A DNA stretch of 64,000 nt, taken from contig JAFQDL010000005.1 of the NCBI GenBank assembly GCA_017399265.1, positions 1 through 64,000 of the forward strand, written 5' to 3'. This document shows, one piece after another, positions 11,301-26,300 of the stretch; position 1 is the first letter of the stretch, and every line of letters begins with the position of its first letter. The notes below the pieces were generated by a model. That model searched no databases and was not told where the DNA came from. It worked only from the letters and a program-made list of their open reading frames with translations. Origin of the DNA: Clostridia bacterium (lineage in GTDB: Bacteria > Bacillota > Clostridia > Christensenellales > UBA1242). Both the position numbers and the translations under genes were made by a program.

Positions 11301-14300
11301 GCAATTGAACAACCAGTAATAATTGAATTTTCTTCTGCACTTCCAACTATACCACCGACAAAAGCGCCATTACTATTTACACTCACAGAAGATATATTAT
11401 TAACATTCTTTCCGCCTTGAGTGTTGTCAATCTTTACATTAGATATTGTAGTCGATTCTGCTTGACCAACAGCGCCACCTACATATTGTGCACTCACACC
11501 AGTACTCTTTACGATTATAGTATCTGCAGTAGAATCACATATTTCACCATTATTTACATATCCAACAAACCCGCCTACATAAGATGCGGAGCTTGTTACA
11601 CTAATATTGTTAATCTTTAAGTTATGAAGCTTAGCCTCACCTGCATTTCCGGCTATACCACCAACCAATCCGTTATTTGATGAAACATTCATATTTACAG
11701 CGAAGAAGTTAGTAGCTGGTTTCTCATCAACAGTAATCAAATAGCCATTCAAAACAGCTCCTTCAATTATTCCGTACATACCACCCACACAACTATCTCC
11801 TGAGACTACACAATCTGAAATGGCATGAGCTATACTAGAATCTTCAAACACTCCAGCCTCCCAACCTGATATGCCACCAATATGTAAAGTATTAGTCAAG
11901 TTTAGTGTGGAATAATAAAGAGATACCCTATTATAGAAACCTTCATTCTTACCAACAATACCACCTACATTTTGTAGTTTTGAAGCATTACTGTTAAATG
12001 TATGAGTTATAGATATTCCAGAATTTGCATTATTTGAATTTCCGACAAATCCATGCATGATTGATCCTTTATTAAATCCTGACACCCCGCCTACATTGTC
12101 AATAGTTTTATTGCTATAATTTTCAATAACAATACTGCTATTTTGTAAACATACAACACTTACAGAACCATAATTTTTACCAGTTAATATGCCTATATTT
12201 GCCTCAGAATCTTCAGTGCCTTTATATGCGTAAATCAATGTTGAATTAGCAACTGAACAGTAGTTTATATTTCCAAATTCTTCGTTTTTCTCAACTACAA
12301 TAGCTTTTGCATTTTCACCTTTGACACTTGCAGAATTGAAATATAATCCGCTTATATCACCACTATTATTTTTTACAAAAGCAGTGTTTAGTGTTAAATT
12401 CGCTATTTCTACACCTGTTCCATTACCTCCGATACCTACAATCTTCTTATCATTTTTAAGCTGTTTAATACCATCTATCTCTTCACCAAGCAAACCAGTC
12501 ATATCCAATTTGTCAGCAATGATATATACATCTAAATTAAGTTCTTTAGAATTATAATCGACTATTAATCTTTGTAAATCTCGTGCTGTTTGAATAATAA
12601 TTGAATTAGAGTTATCTTTGAATAAATAATATTCTCCACCCAAGTCAGTTTCGCTCTCTGGCCATGAGATGATTTCATTTATTGCACCAGGCTTATATCC
12701 AGCAGTATTTGTATCCATTAAACAATATGGGTTATCGATTATAGTACATTGGCCCGCAACATCAAAATTCGCCTCTATACCAGTAGCAATCTTTATTTCG
12801 TTATTAGAACCTTCTACTGACACATCTTTGAAATAATATTGATTATAGTTGACATCACGAGACGTTGATTTTACCCAGATATATGTTCTATTAATATCTG
12901 TAAGTATAGCCTTACCACTAGGATCAGTAACATTATTCAAGAAAGGAGATTTTGCATCTTCAAAGTCTTCTACGTATGCAGAACCATAAACGTTGGTATA
13001 AGAATTATCTGAAGTTAGTAAATATTTTTCTTCATCATCTCCATCTTCCACTTTAATAATATATTTTTGATACTTAACAGCAGGAACTGTATTATCATGT
13101 AGTGTACCTGTATGGAAAGAATTATTAACTAATACATCAGTACTAACTACATCTTGTTTGTAAACAAGTCCAGCAAATTGTAGATGCTCTCCTTTAGTTG
13201 GCTCTTGATACTTATATTCTTTTGTCTCGCCATCAACAATTTCTACAAATTTACTATCACCAGGATCTCCAAAATCAAATCTATCAGTTTTGTTAATATG
13301 ATCAATATTAGTAGTAGAATAACAATCTGTGATTCTTCCACCATTGTTATATACAAAACCACTAAATTCTAGATTGGATTGAATATCTTTTATATTACCA
13401 TCATCTGTTGCAACTTTACTATTAGACTTAAATGCTCCTGTATATGTAACAACAGCACCAGATCTAACAATATCACCATTGTTTTGATAAGCAAATGTAG
13501 CCATTACCAATGGATCAGTAACATTTCCTGCTTGTATATTACGACTTACTTCACCAAATACAACACTATTATAAATCCTTCCATTATTTTGATTAATAAA
13601 TGGAATATAGTGAGTAGTAATATCATTATTTAATACTTCATCTATGTTTAGAGTTTGTAATGCATGATCTGCTATAGAATACTTAATACCAGAAATAATT
13701 GCATTAGGCCCTAAATTAACTCCAGACAAACCACCATTAATGATGGTAGTATTATTTGAAGTTATAACACCATTGAAATAACCATCTATTAAATTATTCG
13801 ATGTAATCGTAGTTAAATTAGATCCTACATTAATATTATAATTTCCTTTAGCATTGATTTTATTATATAACTCAGTAACTTTTTCTAAATAATTTGAATC
13901 TAAATCAAACACATCAGTTGTCTCTGCATCGTTTAATTTAGTATTAAATGATGCGATGTCATTATAATAATACACTTGAGTACCATTGTAATTGTTTGAA
14001 TCTTTAAAACTACCATATAGATCAGCATACTTAGCATAGAACTCTGCTATATAATATACATTACTAGTATGATATTTAGTTCCCACAACTTCTTCTGTAG
14101 CTTCTACTTTTTTCTGGCAATTCTCAGCTATTGTATAAAGGTTTGCTTTATATCTAACCGCTTGAGTATTATCAGAAGAATAGAATCTTGCATAAGATTT
14201 ACCATTCTCTAGTGTTAGGTCAGTAAGTCTACTATAACCTACCACACCACCATAGAAGTTCTGTGTACCTATCATATAGTATATATCACCATATACTACA

Positions 14301-17300
14301 AAATTAGTAATTTTGATAGATCTGATATAACCAAACAATCCACCAACATAGAATATAGCATCTTTTAGTAAATCATTATCAACTACTTTACCTAAAGCAT
14401 TTTGATTATAATCTTCAACTTCATCATCTTCTTCATCATCTTTTTCTATTTTGCTATATGTTTTTATTATACCATAGTTTGCAATTTGATTAAATTCACC
14501 AGTCGAATAGCCTGCGATACCACCCATATAAATATTTGGTGCACCAATTGAGGCAAACTCTTCATATTCAATATTAAGTATAGTGATATCACCATAATTA
14601 ACCAATTTTTCAGCTTTTTTAGCTGATAAATTACGTCCAGTTATACCACCAATATAATAATTACCTATATGCTGCTCACTTCCACTTTGTGGACGAACCT
14701 TAATATCGGCATATGATTTTATATCATACATAGCTGTATTTCTATCACTATTACCTATTACACCACCAATATATGCATGTAGATATTGTATATCAAATGT
14801 ATATGTTGGTTTAGTATCTTCTGTAGTATAACTAGTGATAGTAGTATAATTAGTGATACTTGTACCATATACATAACCACTAAATCCACCAAAGTATACG
14901 GATTTAATTATTTGAGAAGCACTAGTTCTTTGTAATTTAATAACTACGCTTCTTGCAGAATAAGTAGCAGTGTTAATTCTTCCACCTGTAGAGCCACCAA
15001 ATAAGCCACCTGCAAATATGTTAAAGTAGATACCATATGCTTTCAAATCATTTGATTGAGTACTATAATAATCAATTTCAAATTTAATATTACTTGAAAC
15101 AGTATTTATTACATTGTTATTGTTCTTGGCAATCACATTTGCTGTATACAAATCTGTTACCTTGTCTGTTCTTAAGTTATCTATTAATAATCTAAATGTC
15201 TTTTCATCACCAGTCTGGCGAATATTCTCCATAATATTACCAGATGCAAAACCTATAAAGTTGGATATCGCTTCTGCTTTACCAGTAGTTAATTTAACAT
15301 CTGAATTATATGTAATAGATACATTTCTAAATATACTATTATAAGAAGCACCGATAATAGTACCAAAATATTTAACTGATGTTAGCCCAGCTTCTTCTGC
15401 ATCACCTACAAGAGTTAAACGTACATCTTGTTCGTTACCTTCAACATCTTTAGCACAGATATTAAATGATACATTTTCAAACTCTGTAGAACTAATAGTT
15501 GTAGCTAAGAAACCAAAGCTTCCATTTTTAGCTGCATTTACTTTAACATAAGTATTGTCATCATAAGCAGTAACAATAATATTAAAGTTCAAATTCTTGA
15601 TCACTGCTGTATCTAGTTTGTTAATTAAAGCGTATGCCGCTTTCGTATTACCTGTATGAATATTAATTGTAGGAATATTATCAGTAGCATTGTCAGCATA
15701 TTCAAATATTAACTCACCTTCATTATAATATCCACCACGAAGCATACCTTTGAATACAGTATTGTATTTAGCAAAGTTATACATCAAGTTCTCGTTGTTA
15801 ATATAGATGTCATAAGTAATTTCATTATTATCTTTATCATTATAAAGAACTGTGTATACTTTTGAAGTATTAGAATCTGCAAAAGCATCTTCTAATTCTT
15901 GAAAATTAGTAACTAATACGTAGTTAGAATACGTTTGTTTACTATACTCTGGAAGTTGACCATTGTTTTGCATCTTCCAGACTTCTTGTGAATCTGTGTC
16001 GTGATCTTCATCAGTTCCAAAGAACCTTACATCAATTCTTTGTTGGATATAATCTCTACTACCATCTTCATTATAACTATACTCTTCGTATATATCTTCA
16101 AAGATGTTTTTAGAAGAATTCTTATCTACATCTTCATCTGTATTTTCTTTACCAGATTCTGCTTCTGTAAGATTTGAGTACACTCCTAACAAATTCTGTA
16201 AATATAGTTGTTTAGAATAATGACTTAACACACCATCGTTAAATCTATAATCAGCATATACATCTTCTGCTACATAATCATTACTAGGAGAAATAACATA
16301 ATAACCTTTAAACTCTCCAAGCACGATATCAGTATCAGTATCATTCTTATATACTATATTCTTGGTAATACCATCTATCGACTCTTCTTTTATTATTACT
16401 TCCGTTTCATCGTAAACTAACTCTGTATATTTATAACCTTTAAACTCTCCAAGCACGATATCAGTATCTTTCTTATATACTATATTCTTTTTAACATCAT
16501 CTATCGTTACTTCTTTTATTATTACTTCCGTTTCATCGTAAACTGATCCCAGATCATTTTGAATAGCAATTACATTTTTTCGAATAACAACTACATCTTT
16601 TTTAGGAACAGCAACTACATGAGTAGCAGTTTCAATCTCTTCTGCTGCTACAGCTTTTAATAATCCAAGTTTTTTATCACTTTGTGTTAAATGCCATTGA
16701 GAGATCTGTCCAGAATATAATTTAGCATACGCCAAATCGTAGTTGGAATTGTAGCTCATTACTTTTTGGTTATCATTAGTTTTAGATTCTAAGACAGAAT
16801 ACGTCGTACTAATAGCGCTTGCAATTCCTTGGACTGCCCCATCTACTACTTTATAGAATTTAATTTTATCTTCTTTTAAGTATGTATTATCAAAATACTT
16901 ATCATTTTCATAATAACCTTGTTTACCTTCGACAGCCAGTTTTGTCATACCAATATGACCGATCATTGAACCAATATAGACAGCATCTACTTGTCCATTT
17001 ATATTAGAAGCTGCTTTGGTATAAGCATATTGCTTATCTTCTTCAACAACTTTAATATTATATACCTTTGTAGCTTCAGCTATTTTTTGGTTACCAATCT
17101 CTGGCATTGTTAATATAACTTTATCATTAGCACCTAATCCTAATCTATTAGCTACAGATGAACGTAAAGCATTCACTGTCTCACTACCCCATAGATTAGC
17201 TGAAACAGCTTTTTCTAATCTTAAATCTGTATAAATATCTAAATTAAATGCACTATCTAATCTAACATATCCGATAAATCCACCAATAATATGACTAGAA

Positions 17301-20300
17301 CGAACATCAGCTGTAGTATAAGTATAAGATATATAAGATGATCCATCTACATAACCTACTACACCACCAGCAATCAATGCATTATTATTTTCAACATTTA
17401 CTTTGTTGTAACTATCTATTATTATTCCACCTTTGCTATATCCTACAAGCCCGCCAATTGCAACGACCTTGACATCAGCACCTTGAGTAGAACCAAATAG
17501 TTTTGTCTTATTATTGCTTGGAGCTGGATTATTATGCTCACCAATCTCAAAATCAAATTCTGATTGTTTATCTTTAGTAAAGTTAACTTGTGCTCTACTA
17601 ATAATACCATGGTTTTCTGCTACAATACCACCTACGAAGTTTCTACCAATAATAAATTGGCTACCATCTTCGTTTTCTTCATATGTAACAACGAATTCCA
17701 CATCATATAGATAAACAGAATCTGAAATATAACCAAACAATCCACCAGCATTAGTACCATTGATTGTTACATCTCCGCTCACAGTCACACTTTGAGCATC
17801 GTAATCTTTATAATTTCTCAAACCAGTTATAGTCTCATCGGTATCGGGTTCGCCAGTAGACAACATAACACCTACTACACCACCAGCATAAGATACAGAC
17901 TCTGTACCATATATTTTCCAAAGCTCATCTATATTTTTAGCATCCCTATTCCAATCAAACAAGTTAAATTGTATTTGAGTGGATCCTGAAGATGATTGAG
18001 AGCCTCTCCATGTAATAAAATCACCTTTAATATTATTCTCAACATCTTTAGTTGGATTGATGTTAACTTGTGCAGTTGTCTTTACCTTAATATTAGTCAC
18101 ATTAATATCTGTCAATTTAGTATCAAGTGTCAAACCTGCTAAGCCACCAACCAAGTTAATAGCAGTAATAATCTGAGCTTCTTCTTTTGATGTATGTTCG
18201 CTAGACATAGCAACATCTACATTTATGATATGTGAATTGAATATTGCACCAGCTAGAACACCACTTGCTTTTGCGTTATTTGTAGAATATTCACTATAAG
18301 TAACTGTTAAATTTTTAACAACAGTCTCATCAGTCTCTTCTGAACCTCTATCAAACAAACCAATTTGTTCAAATAGTCCATAATACAATGTTGACCTATC
18401 TTGGCTAGCTGTATTAACTTCTGACAAGTTGATATTTTGAATTTCAAGGCCATTTCCTTGATAAACACCTGCAAATATAACTTCTTTTAAGTAATAATCA
18501 TTCTTTTTGATTTGAAGAATATTTACATCTGTTTCTTTATTAGAAGCAAAGTTCAAATTAGAAGTTTGTCTAATATATCTTACTTGTTCGTTGTAATTAC
18601 CAAATATTACTAAATTTTCGTCACCAACTTTATATTTCTTTGCGTAATTAGTGATATAGTTAACCATTCTGTCAGCAGTATCTACAAGAAGTGGATTGTT
18701 TTTTGAACCATATACACAATTAGCATCGTAAATATAACTAAACGTCAAATTCACATATTCTGATTGATCAACTTCTAACAAATCTAATTCTTTTTCGACA
18801 TTGCCATAAGCATCAAGTTTTACTAACGTACTATACTCTAATGCATCATTAATGCAAATTTTACCAGTTTTCGGATCAACCCATCCAGTAATTCCTAGTG
18901 ATACCTCATCACCAGAAAGTTCAGCACCATTTCCTGTTCCAACAACCATATTTCTACAAAGCACATTATTAGCATCAAAGAAATATCTAAATCCAGCAAT
19001 ATCCTGATAAATAAATTCTTTCTCATTTACTTTAGAATCAATAATATACAACTTAATATTCTCATTATTGTGTTTTAAGACTACATAATTTACAAATTTA
19101 AAGTTAGTTTCTTGTTCTCCTTCTTTCTTCTCAGACACACCTGATAAAGTTCTATGAGAATAAGTACTACTAATTGTAGACATCAATCTAGGGCCACAAG
19201 CTGTCATGTACCATATAGCGCTGTCAGAATCTTTTGTTGAATCATCTTCCTTAAAGCTAAATGCATTAAATGAAGATTTTTCTTCAAATTCACTTATATC
19301 CCCTGCTCCTGTATGAACAATAGCAATAGCAGGATCCTCAACTACAACCGATTGATTTTTAGTTGCATCAACTAAATAATAACAATCCTCAAATGTACCA
19401 GCATTTTCAATATTAGAACTGCTACTCTCTCTACTATAGAATGGACCATAAGCTATAGAAGAACTAGCATCTGAAGACTCTATTACTGTACAATATGACG
19501 TAGAATAAGCATGAAGAATAGTACCTGAGTTTTCATATACAAAACCAGCAGTAGTTGTTGCATTAGTAGTTAGAGCTAATGCAGAATAAGCATTCTCAAT
19601 AACACCATTGCTTTGGTTGTTATACACAAATCCACTAATATTGCCAACAGATCTAATATCATAGTTTAATTTATTTTGACCTTCCTCAAATTTAGCAATA
19701 AATCCTGAATTTTCATATGCTTGAGCAAAGCTTTCTAAGATTTTACCAGAGTTGTTTACAACAAAACCAGCTGTATTAATCGCTTCGTTATTGTCATCTC
19801 TAAGATCAGTTATTGTATTATATATACCTAAACCTTTAGCAAAACTAGAACTTATAACACCGGTATTCTCTGATACAAATCCACCAATATTACCATTTGC
19901 TGACAAATAGAATGGAGACAAATTCAATATTTCAGATTTGGTATAATCAATTTCACCATCTACAGCATTTGCCACATTTACTTGCTTAACCATTTGAGTA
20001 CTATTAAATTTATAATCTACTATTGGAGTAGCCAAATCTTCTTCAGAGTAACTATCCAATAATCCTACACTACTATTAGTAATAAATCCATTATTAATAC
20101 CAACTAATGTACCAACATTATTAGTTGTATAACCATCTACGTTTTCACTTAGTAATACATTGAAATATTTATTCGCCGTCTCACTAGCAATTATCTTAGT
20201 ATTAGTAATAACACCATTATTTTGACCTGCTAATATACCAAAATTAACAGTTTTTAAGAATGACAAGTCTATACTTGCTAGACCTACTGCAACACCTTCG

Positions 20301-23300
20301 TCATTATAATAAAGTGATTGATTTTTGTAGTCAGTACTAGTCATATATGCATTTATTAAATCAGATGTACTCTTGTCTTTGATAAGTAATTTAGATTCTT
20401 CTACATCTGAAGCTTCAACTAACACATCAGAAATATCGATTGTAAGATTCTTAACAATTGTGTTTTCAGAAATTACATCGAATATACCAAAGTTAGTTAT
20501 ATTACTACTTCTAGCGTCATCTGTATTAAAGCTCTTAACTTTTAATATATAGCCATTACCATCTAAAGATCCAATGTTGCCTATACCTTGGTTCTTAACA
20601 ATTGAATAATTTGTTAATTCAATATTATCCATCATGATATAGTGTTGACCAGTTGGACTCTCTGCTGTTGATTGTCCATTGACCATGTTTTCGAAATCTT
20701 CTTGATCGAAAATCGGGATTGGATTGTCATAACTTGAATTTGCTTTAATTACAAGATCAAATGCATATTCATATTGATATACTCTGTGGTATTTTTTAGC
20801 TTCAAGACTACCATTGTCTGATACATATACTACATTTTCTGTACGCACATAACTTGTATTACCATCGTAACTGTCGTCATATAAACCATCAGCATTTTGA
20901 CATAATCCTACAATTTGACCTTTTTCATCATAGAAATATTTAATTTTTGCAATAATTCTAACATCATTACAAACAGTTTTTGCCTTGATAGTGTAATATT
21001 CATAATAATAAGTTACATCATTTATAACTTCTGATTGAACATTCCTACAAAGCTCAAACTTGTCCATGGTATTTTCTTGATTGTCTAATGTAATAAGTTT
21101 TTCTTCTGTAATTGGAGTAGAGCCATTCTTGATAACATAATAGAATGTAACATCGGATTTAACTAAATAAATTGGTTCCCCTTCGTTAGTATTGTAGTAT
21201 AAAGTGATACCACTTAACATAAACTCTTCCAATTCTTCAGTAGTAAAGTCTGATTGTTGATATAGATCATATACCAATCCATCGTCACCATAACTACCTA
21301 TTCTTACATATTGACAAGAATCATTTCTCTTATGTTCAACATAGAAGCTATAGCCTTTGTAAGAATCTGGCAACTTATTATCATCATCATTACTATAGAA
21401 TTGTTCTATTTCAGTAGATGTTAAATTACTTACATTATAAAGCTTTTCAGGTTCAATAAGAACGTATCTACCATCTTTTTCATGTAATATATATACTTTA
21501 TTACCGTCTATAGTATAATCAGCTGCATCTCCTGTTACTTCAACATATCTACTAGGAATAAATGTATATATACAAGAAACTTTATCAAGACTACCATCTC
21601 CGTTCAAATCTAAATCAAGAGATAGCAATAATATTTCTTCATCACCTTTTTTAAATGTAACTTTTTCATTGCTAGGTTCACGAGTATAACCATTATTTTC
21701 TACAAATTGTACAAAGTCAGCCAATGTAGCAGTTTCAACTATTATATTTGAGTCAACTGCTTTTAATTCATAATCTTCATTATATTTGTAATATGAACCA
21801 TCTTGTAAAACAACTGGAACAATCGCAACAATGTTTTGACTAGCATCTTTAACTACATAATAATAAACATATAGTGAGTTCTCATTAATTATAGTTGCTA
21901 TTACATTATCACCCTCTTTGTATTCATAAGTAGCAAATATATCGGCATCACCACGCTCATAATTATTAATTTGATAATAATCACTAGCAAGATATTTATA
22001 TTTTGTTATACCTTTAAGAGATATAAATTCTGTTACCCTAGAATTTCCAGATACTTTTGTATAATTTAGGCTATCATTATCAAGATTTTCATCATTTATA
22101 TCATTTGGTATAATAGCTTTAATTGAAGTGTTAGGATCTAATAGTACATACTCACCATTGATATAATAATATCTTTCGGTAGTAGTTCTATTCCATGTTT
22201 GGTAAGTTTTATTACCTACTGATGTTACTCTATCATTATCGTTATTAATATCAAATTCTAATCTAGTATATGTACCATTTAATACCTCTAGAGTAGAATT
22301 GTTATTTTCATTATTCTCATTTGATAATGCAGCGTCTTTTAATTCAACAGGAACTAATTGAACAGCAACAACATCTGTGTCTACTTCTGCCACATTATTA
22401 ATCGTCTTCCTTACAGTCAATGTAATATTTATAGAAGAATAGTAATCTCTATGTGCATTGTCTTTATAAGAAATATATGTATATGGCTCTTCAACGTTAT
22501 TAAGTGTATCCATACAAACTAGATAGTAACTAGTTCTGTTTCCAGTTTCATCAAATACAAAATTCAATACACCGTCTTTCCAAATACTTTCTGCTGCTTT
22601 TATTAGACTATCTTCTAATATAGCTTTCTCTTCAACATCTGTAGTATTTTGAATTGTTTTGAATATTTCTAAACCTTTGTCATCAACAATAAACAAATGT
22701 TGATCAAATTCATTTTTTGCATACTCTAAACTTACGCTTACACCATATTCAGGATCATATAAGTTTGCTGATACCGGATCAAAATTAAGAGCATCCCAAT
22801 CAATTTTCTTATAATCTCCAATTTCCATTACAGTTAAATCTGTACTATCGATACTAATATCCGCAACTGGTAAAGATTCAATAATCAAACTTACCTCTTT
22901 ACCCAACAATTCATTATTATCTAAATCAAAAGTTTGAATACTTATATTCAAATTCTTATCATTTTGATCAATTACTACATCTTCGTTAATTTTAATTATA
23001 ATGTAGAAAATATTGTTGAAATAAGTAGAATCATTATAAGTTTTGGTTATATTTCTTAATACTATACCTTTACCATCTTCTGTATATTCAGTATCTATCT
23101 TTTTATATCCAGCGATATAACTATTATCGTCGCTACCTAAAATATCAACTTTAGAAATAGCAACTGCTTGCCAGAATTGCATATGTTCTACATAATTTTC
23201 ATCAAATGTAATAACAACACTATCTGCTTTGTTAAACTCTTCAAATATAGAAAGCTTTAACAAACCTTCTCTATTTGGAGAAATATATTTACTTGCAACT

Positions 23301-26300
23301 TCTTGAGGTTTAAACTCTGTAGTATTATAGCCTTCTGCATTTGCATAGAATTCAGATGTAATCTCAATAGGATTGTCTAATTCTAGTGTATATCTAAATT
23401 CTTTACTTAACGCATTGTTTGTACTTGGACTAAATGTAATTAGATAATCCGCATATTCCATATCCTCAGTCTTGTAGTAAAATTTATACGCATTCTTATT
23501 AAATCTCAAAGTAAAATTATAAGTTACATGATATTCATTTGTATTGCCAATTTCTTGTATAAGCACGCTATCCAACTTGATAACTGCTAAACTTCCATAG
23601 AAATTACCTCTATCAAACAAGTATTCATCGTCTTTAAATTTAAATATTTCACCTTCGTTAAATATAGCATCTTCACTCATTTGAACTTGAACGATACCAC
23701 CTATAGTACCCTTATTAGTTAAATCTTCAACTTCTTTAATACTATATAAATCAATAAATAAATTTTCAACTAATTGATATTTGCTATCACCTAAATCTTT
23801 TACATTTGCTGTTGTAACAACAACGCTTAAACTTGTACTGCCGTTGGCAGTCATCTTCGCTTCAGTTTTATTATCTTTAATGATAATTTCTCTTGCTCTT
23901 GCTTTTACATCAAATTCAAACACTTCATATACAGGTTCATCTCTTCCATCTTCACGTTTAGACACATATATTTTTGAGTCATTTTCATCTACAACTCCAT
24001 CATTATTTGTATCAACAACATAATAAGGGAATAATGTAAGTTTTATAGAACCAATTGCTGTAGGCAAGATTTCAAATATACTTGTGGTAGTAGTAATATT
24101 GTCAACAAAGAATCTATCACCAGCATTTCTCTCACTTCCTTCGTATTCGAAAGCAGCACTTTCTGTATTTACTTGAACCTCTACACCCATATTGGATACA
24201 ACATCAAAGTAAATATCACCTAAAGCATATCCACCTTTGAACATATTAACTACAACTGGAGACAAATATACTTTTTCATTTTTGTATAATACAGAATCTT
24301 TAGCAACATTTGTAGCTGTATGTTGTGCGCTATCGTTTTCGATAACGTAATTCAATTTCAAATCACTATAACCACTACATACATATACATCTAAAAGACT
24401 ATATACTGAGTTATCAAATCTAGAAGCAACTTTTAATGTAACATTACCATAACCAGTTGTTGTTACATATGTACCATCTATATCAAGAATATCATTATCA
24501 CCAGAATATACGCTTATCTCTATTCCTTTATCAACTGCAAGCTTAATAAACTCTGTTACAATCTCTTCACCAAGTAATCGTAAATCAATAAACTTAGTAC
24601 GTGTATCAGAATTCTTATATTTGCCATCAACACCAAATTCATATCTATTGTTAATAGCACTTGTTTGACCAGTAGCATTTTCGTTATAGAACAATACAAC
24701 TTTTACATTCTCGTTTACTGCACGTTCAGAAGGAGTCAACCACATAATCTGAGACTTAGCATAATTATTGATATTACTCTCATAGTAGTCAATATTTACA
24801 CCCGTAGGAACTATATCATAAAGCAATATATTGCCATTCAATAACATTGGATATCCATCATTGAATTCTTTATAATCATCGTTATAGAACCAAGCTTTTT
24901 CTATGTTAGAAGTAGTACCATCTGCAAATATATTAGGATCAATTAAACCTTCATAGTCTATTGTTGCGCCATCTTTATAAATAACTATACCTGTGTCATT
25001 CTTAATAAAGTATGCTACTAAATCTGCATCAACAGTCTCTAACTTTGCAATATCTGCTTGATAATTAGTCCTTACTTTAACATATATATTTGCTAAATTT
25101 TCTAAAGTAGTAGTATCTATACTAAAGAATAATATATTTGTTGGAATGTTTGTAGATGTATTATCTTCGTTAAACTTAACACTGGCATCAAAATACGCTT
25201 TATCAATTATTGAATTATTAGTAACTTTAGCAACCAATCCACCAAAACTTATATCAATAAGAGTATTTAAATAAATATCACCATTGTATTTATCAGACAA
25301 GTTAGCCTTATTAAAACCTCTAACATAAGATGCGATAATTTGGCTACCATCAGCCTCGGCAGCAATTCCACCTACGTTGTTATCCGCAATAATAGCAGTA
25401 CGTGTACCAGACTCATTAGTTGTAAAATAGACCTTAGACATATTTAATGCTGTCTTAGACATTTTACCAGCTATACCACCAACATTTTGGTTAGCAACAA
25501 TTTGAGGATAGGATATTACTTTGTTAAGGTAAGCTCCTGGATCTACTCCATATATTTGCCCAAACACACCACCTATATAAGAATTAGTATTTAATACAGC
25601 ATTAATTGAACTATACACAATCATTCCATTAACTTCTGTATTAACAACCTCTTCTTCACCTTCTGGAATATATACCCCTGCATAACCAATTGCACCACCG
25701 ACATTTGCAGTTCTAGCAATTCCATCAGTATAAGACACTGTAATAGCAGTATTAACATTTAAGTTGTTTACATCGTTAACATCATTATTAACTATTACAC
25801 CCTCTGCATTACCAATAAACGATCCAATGTTTACTACTTGATCGTCATTAGCTGCTAAAATATTTACTTCAAGCACGCCAGTAACGCTAACATTATCAAA
25901 GATTGTATTAATAGCATAACCTACAAAGCCACCAACATTGTTAGATGCTCTCATTACGCCTATTGTTGTTTCATTTATAGTCAATTTTATATTAGAGAAT
26001 TTTGCATTTTTTACTTTTCCAAACAATCCAACATTCTCATTTGAAAGTTTTTCATTCCAACTAACTATAATTTCAGGGTTGTCTTGTACTACTTTAGAAC
26101 CATTTAATGCAGTATAAGTATAACTACCATTAATTGAGAACTTGTTAATATCATCTGGTTGGATATCTACATTACTCAAAACTGATAATGCGAATCTTGA
26201 ATCATTTAATAGATTCAAATCTGATGCCAAGATATAATGATAATAATCATCTTTCTTAACATCTTGCAACATTCTATTATAATCAGAACTATTATAAATT

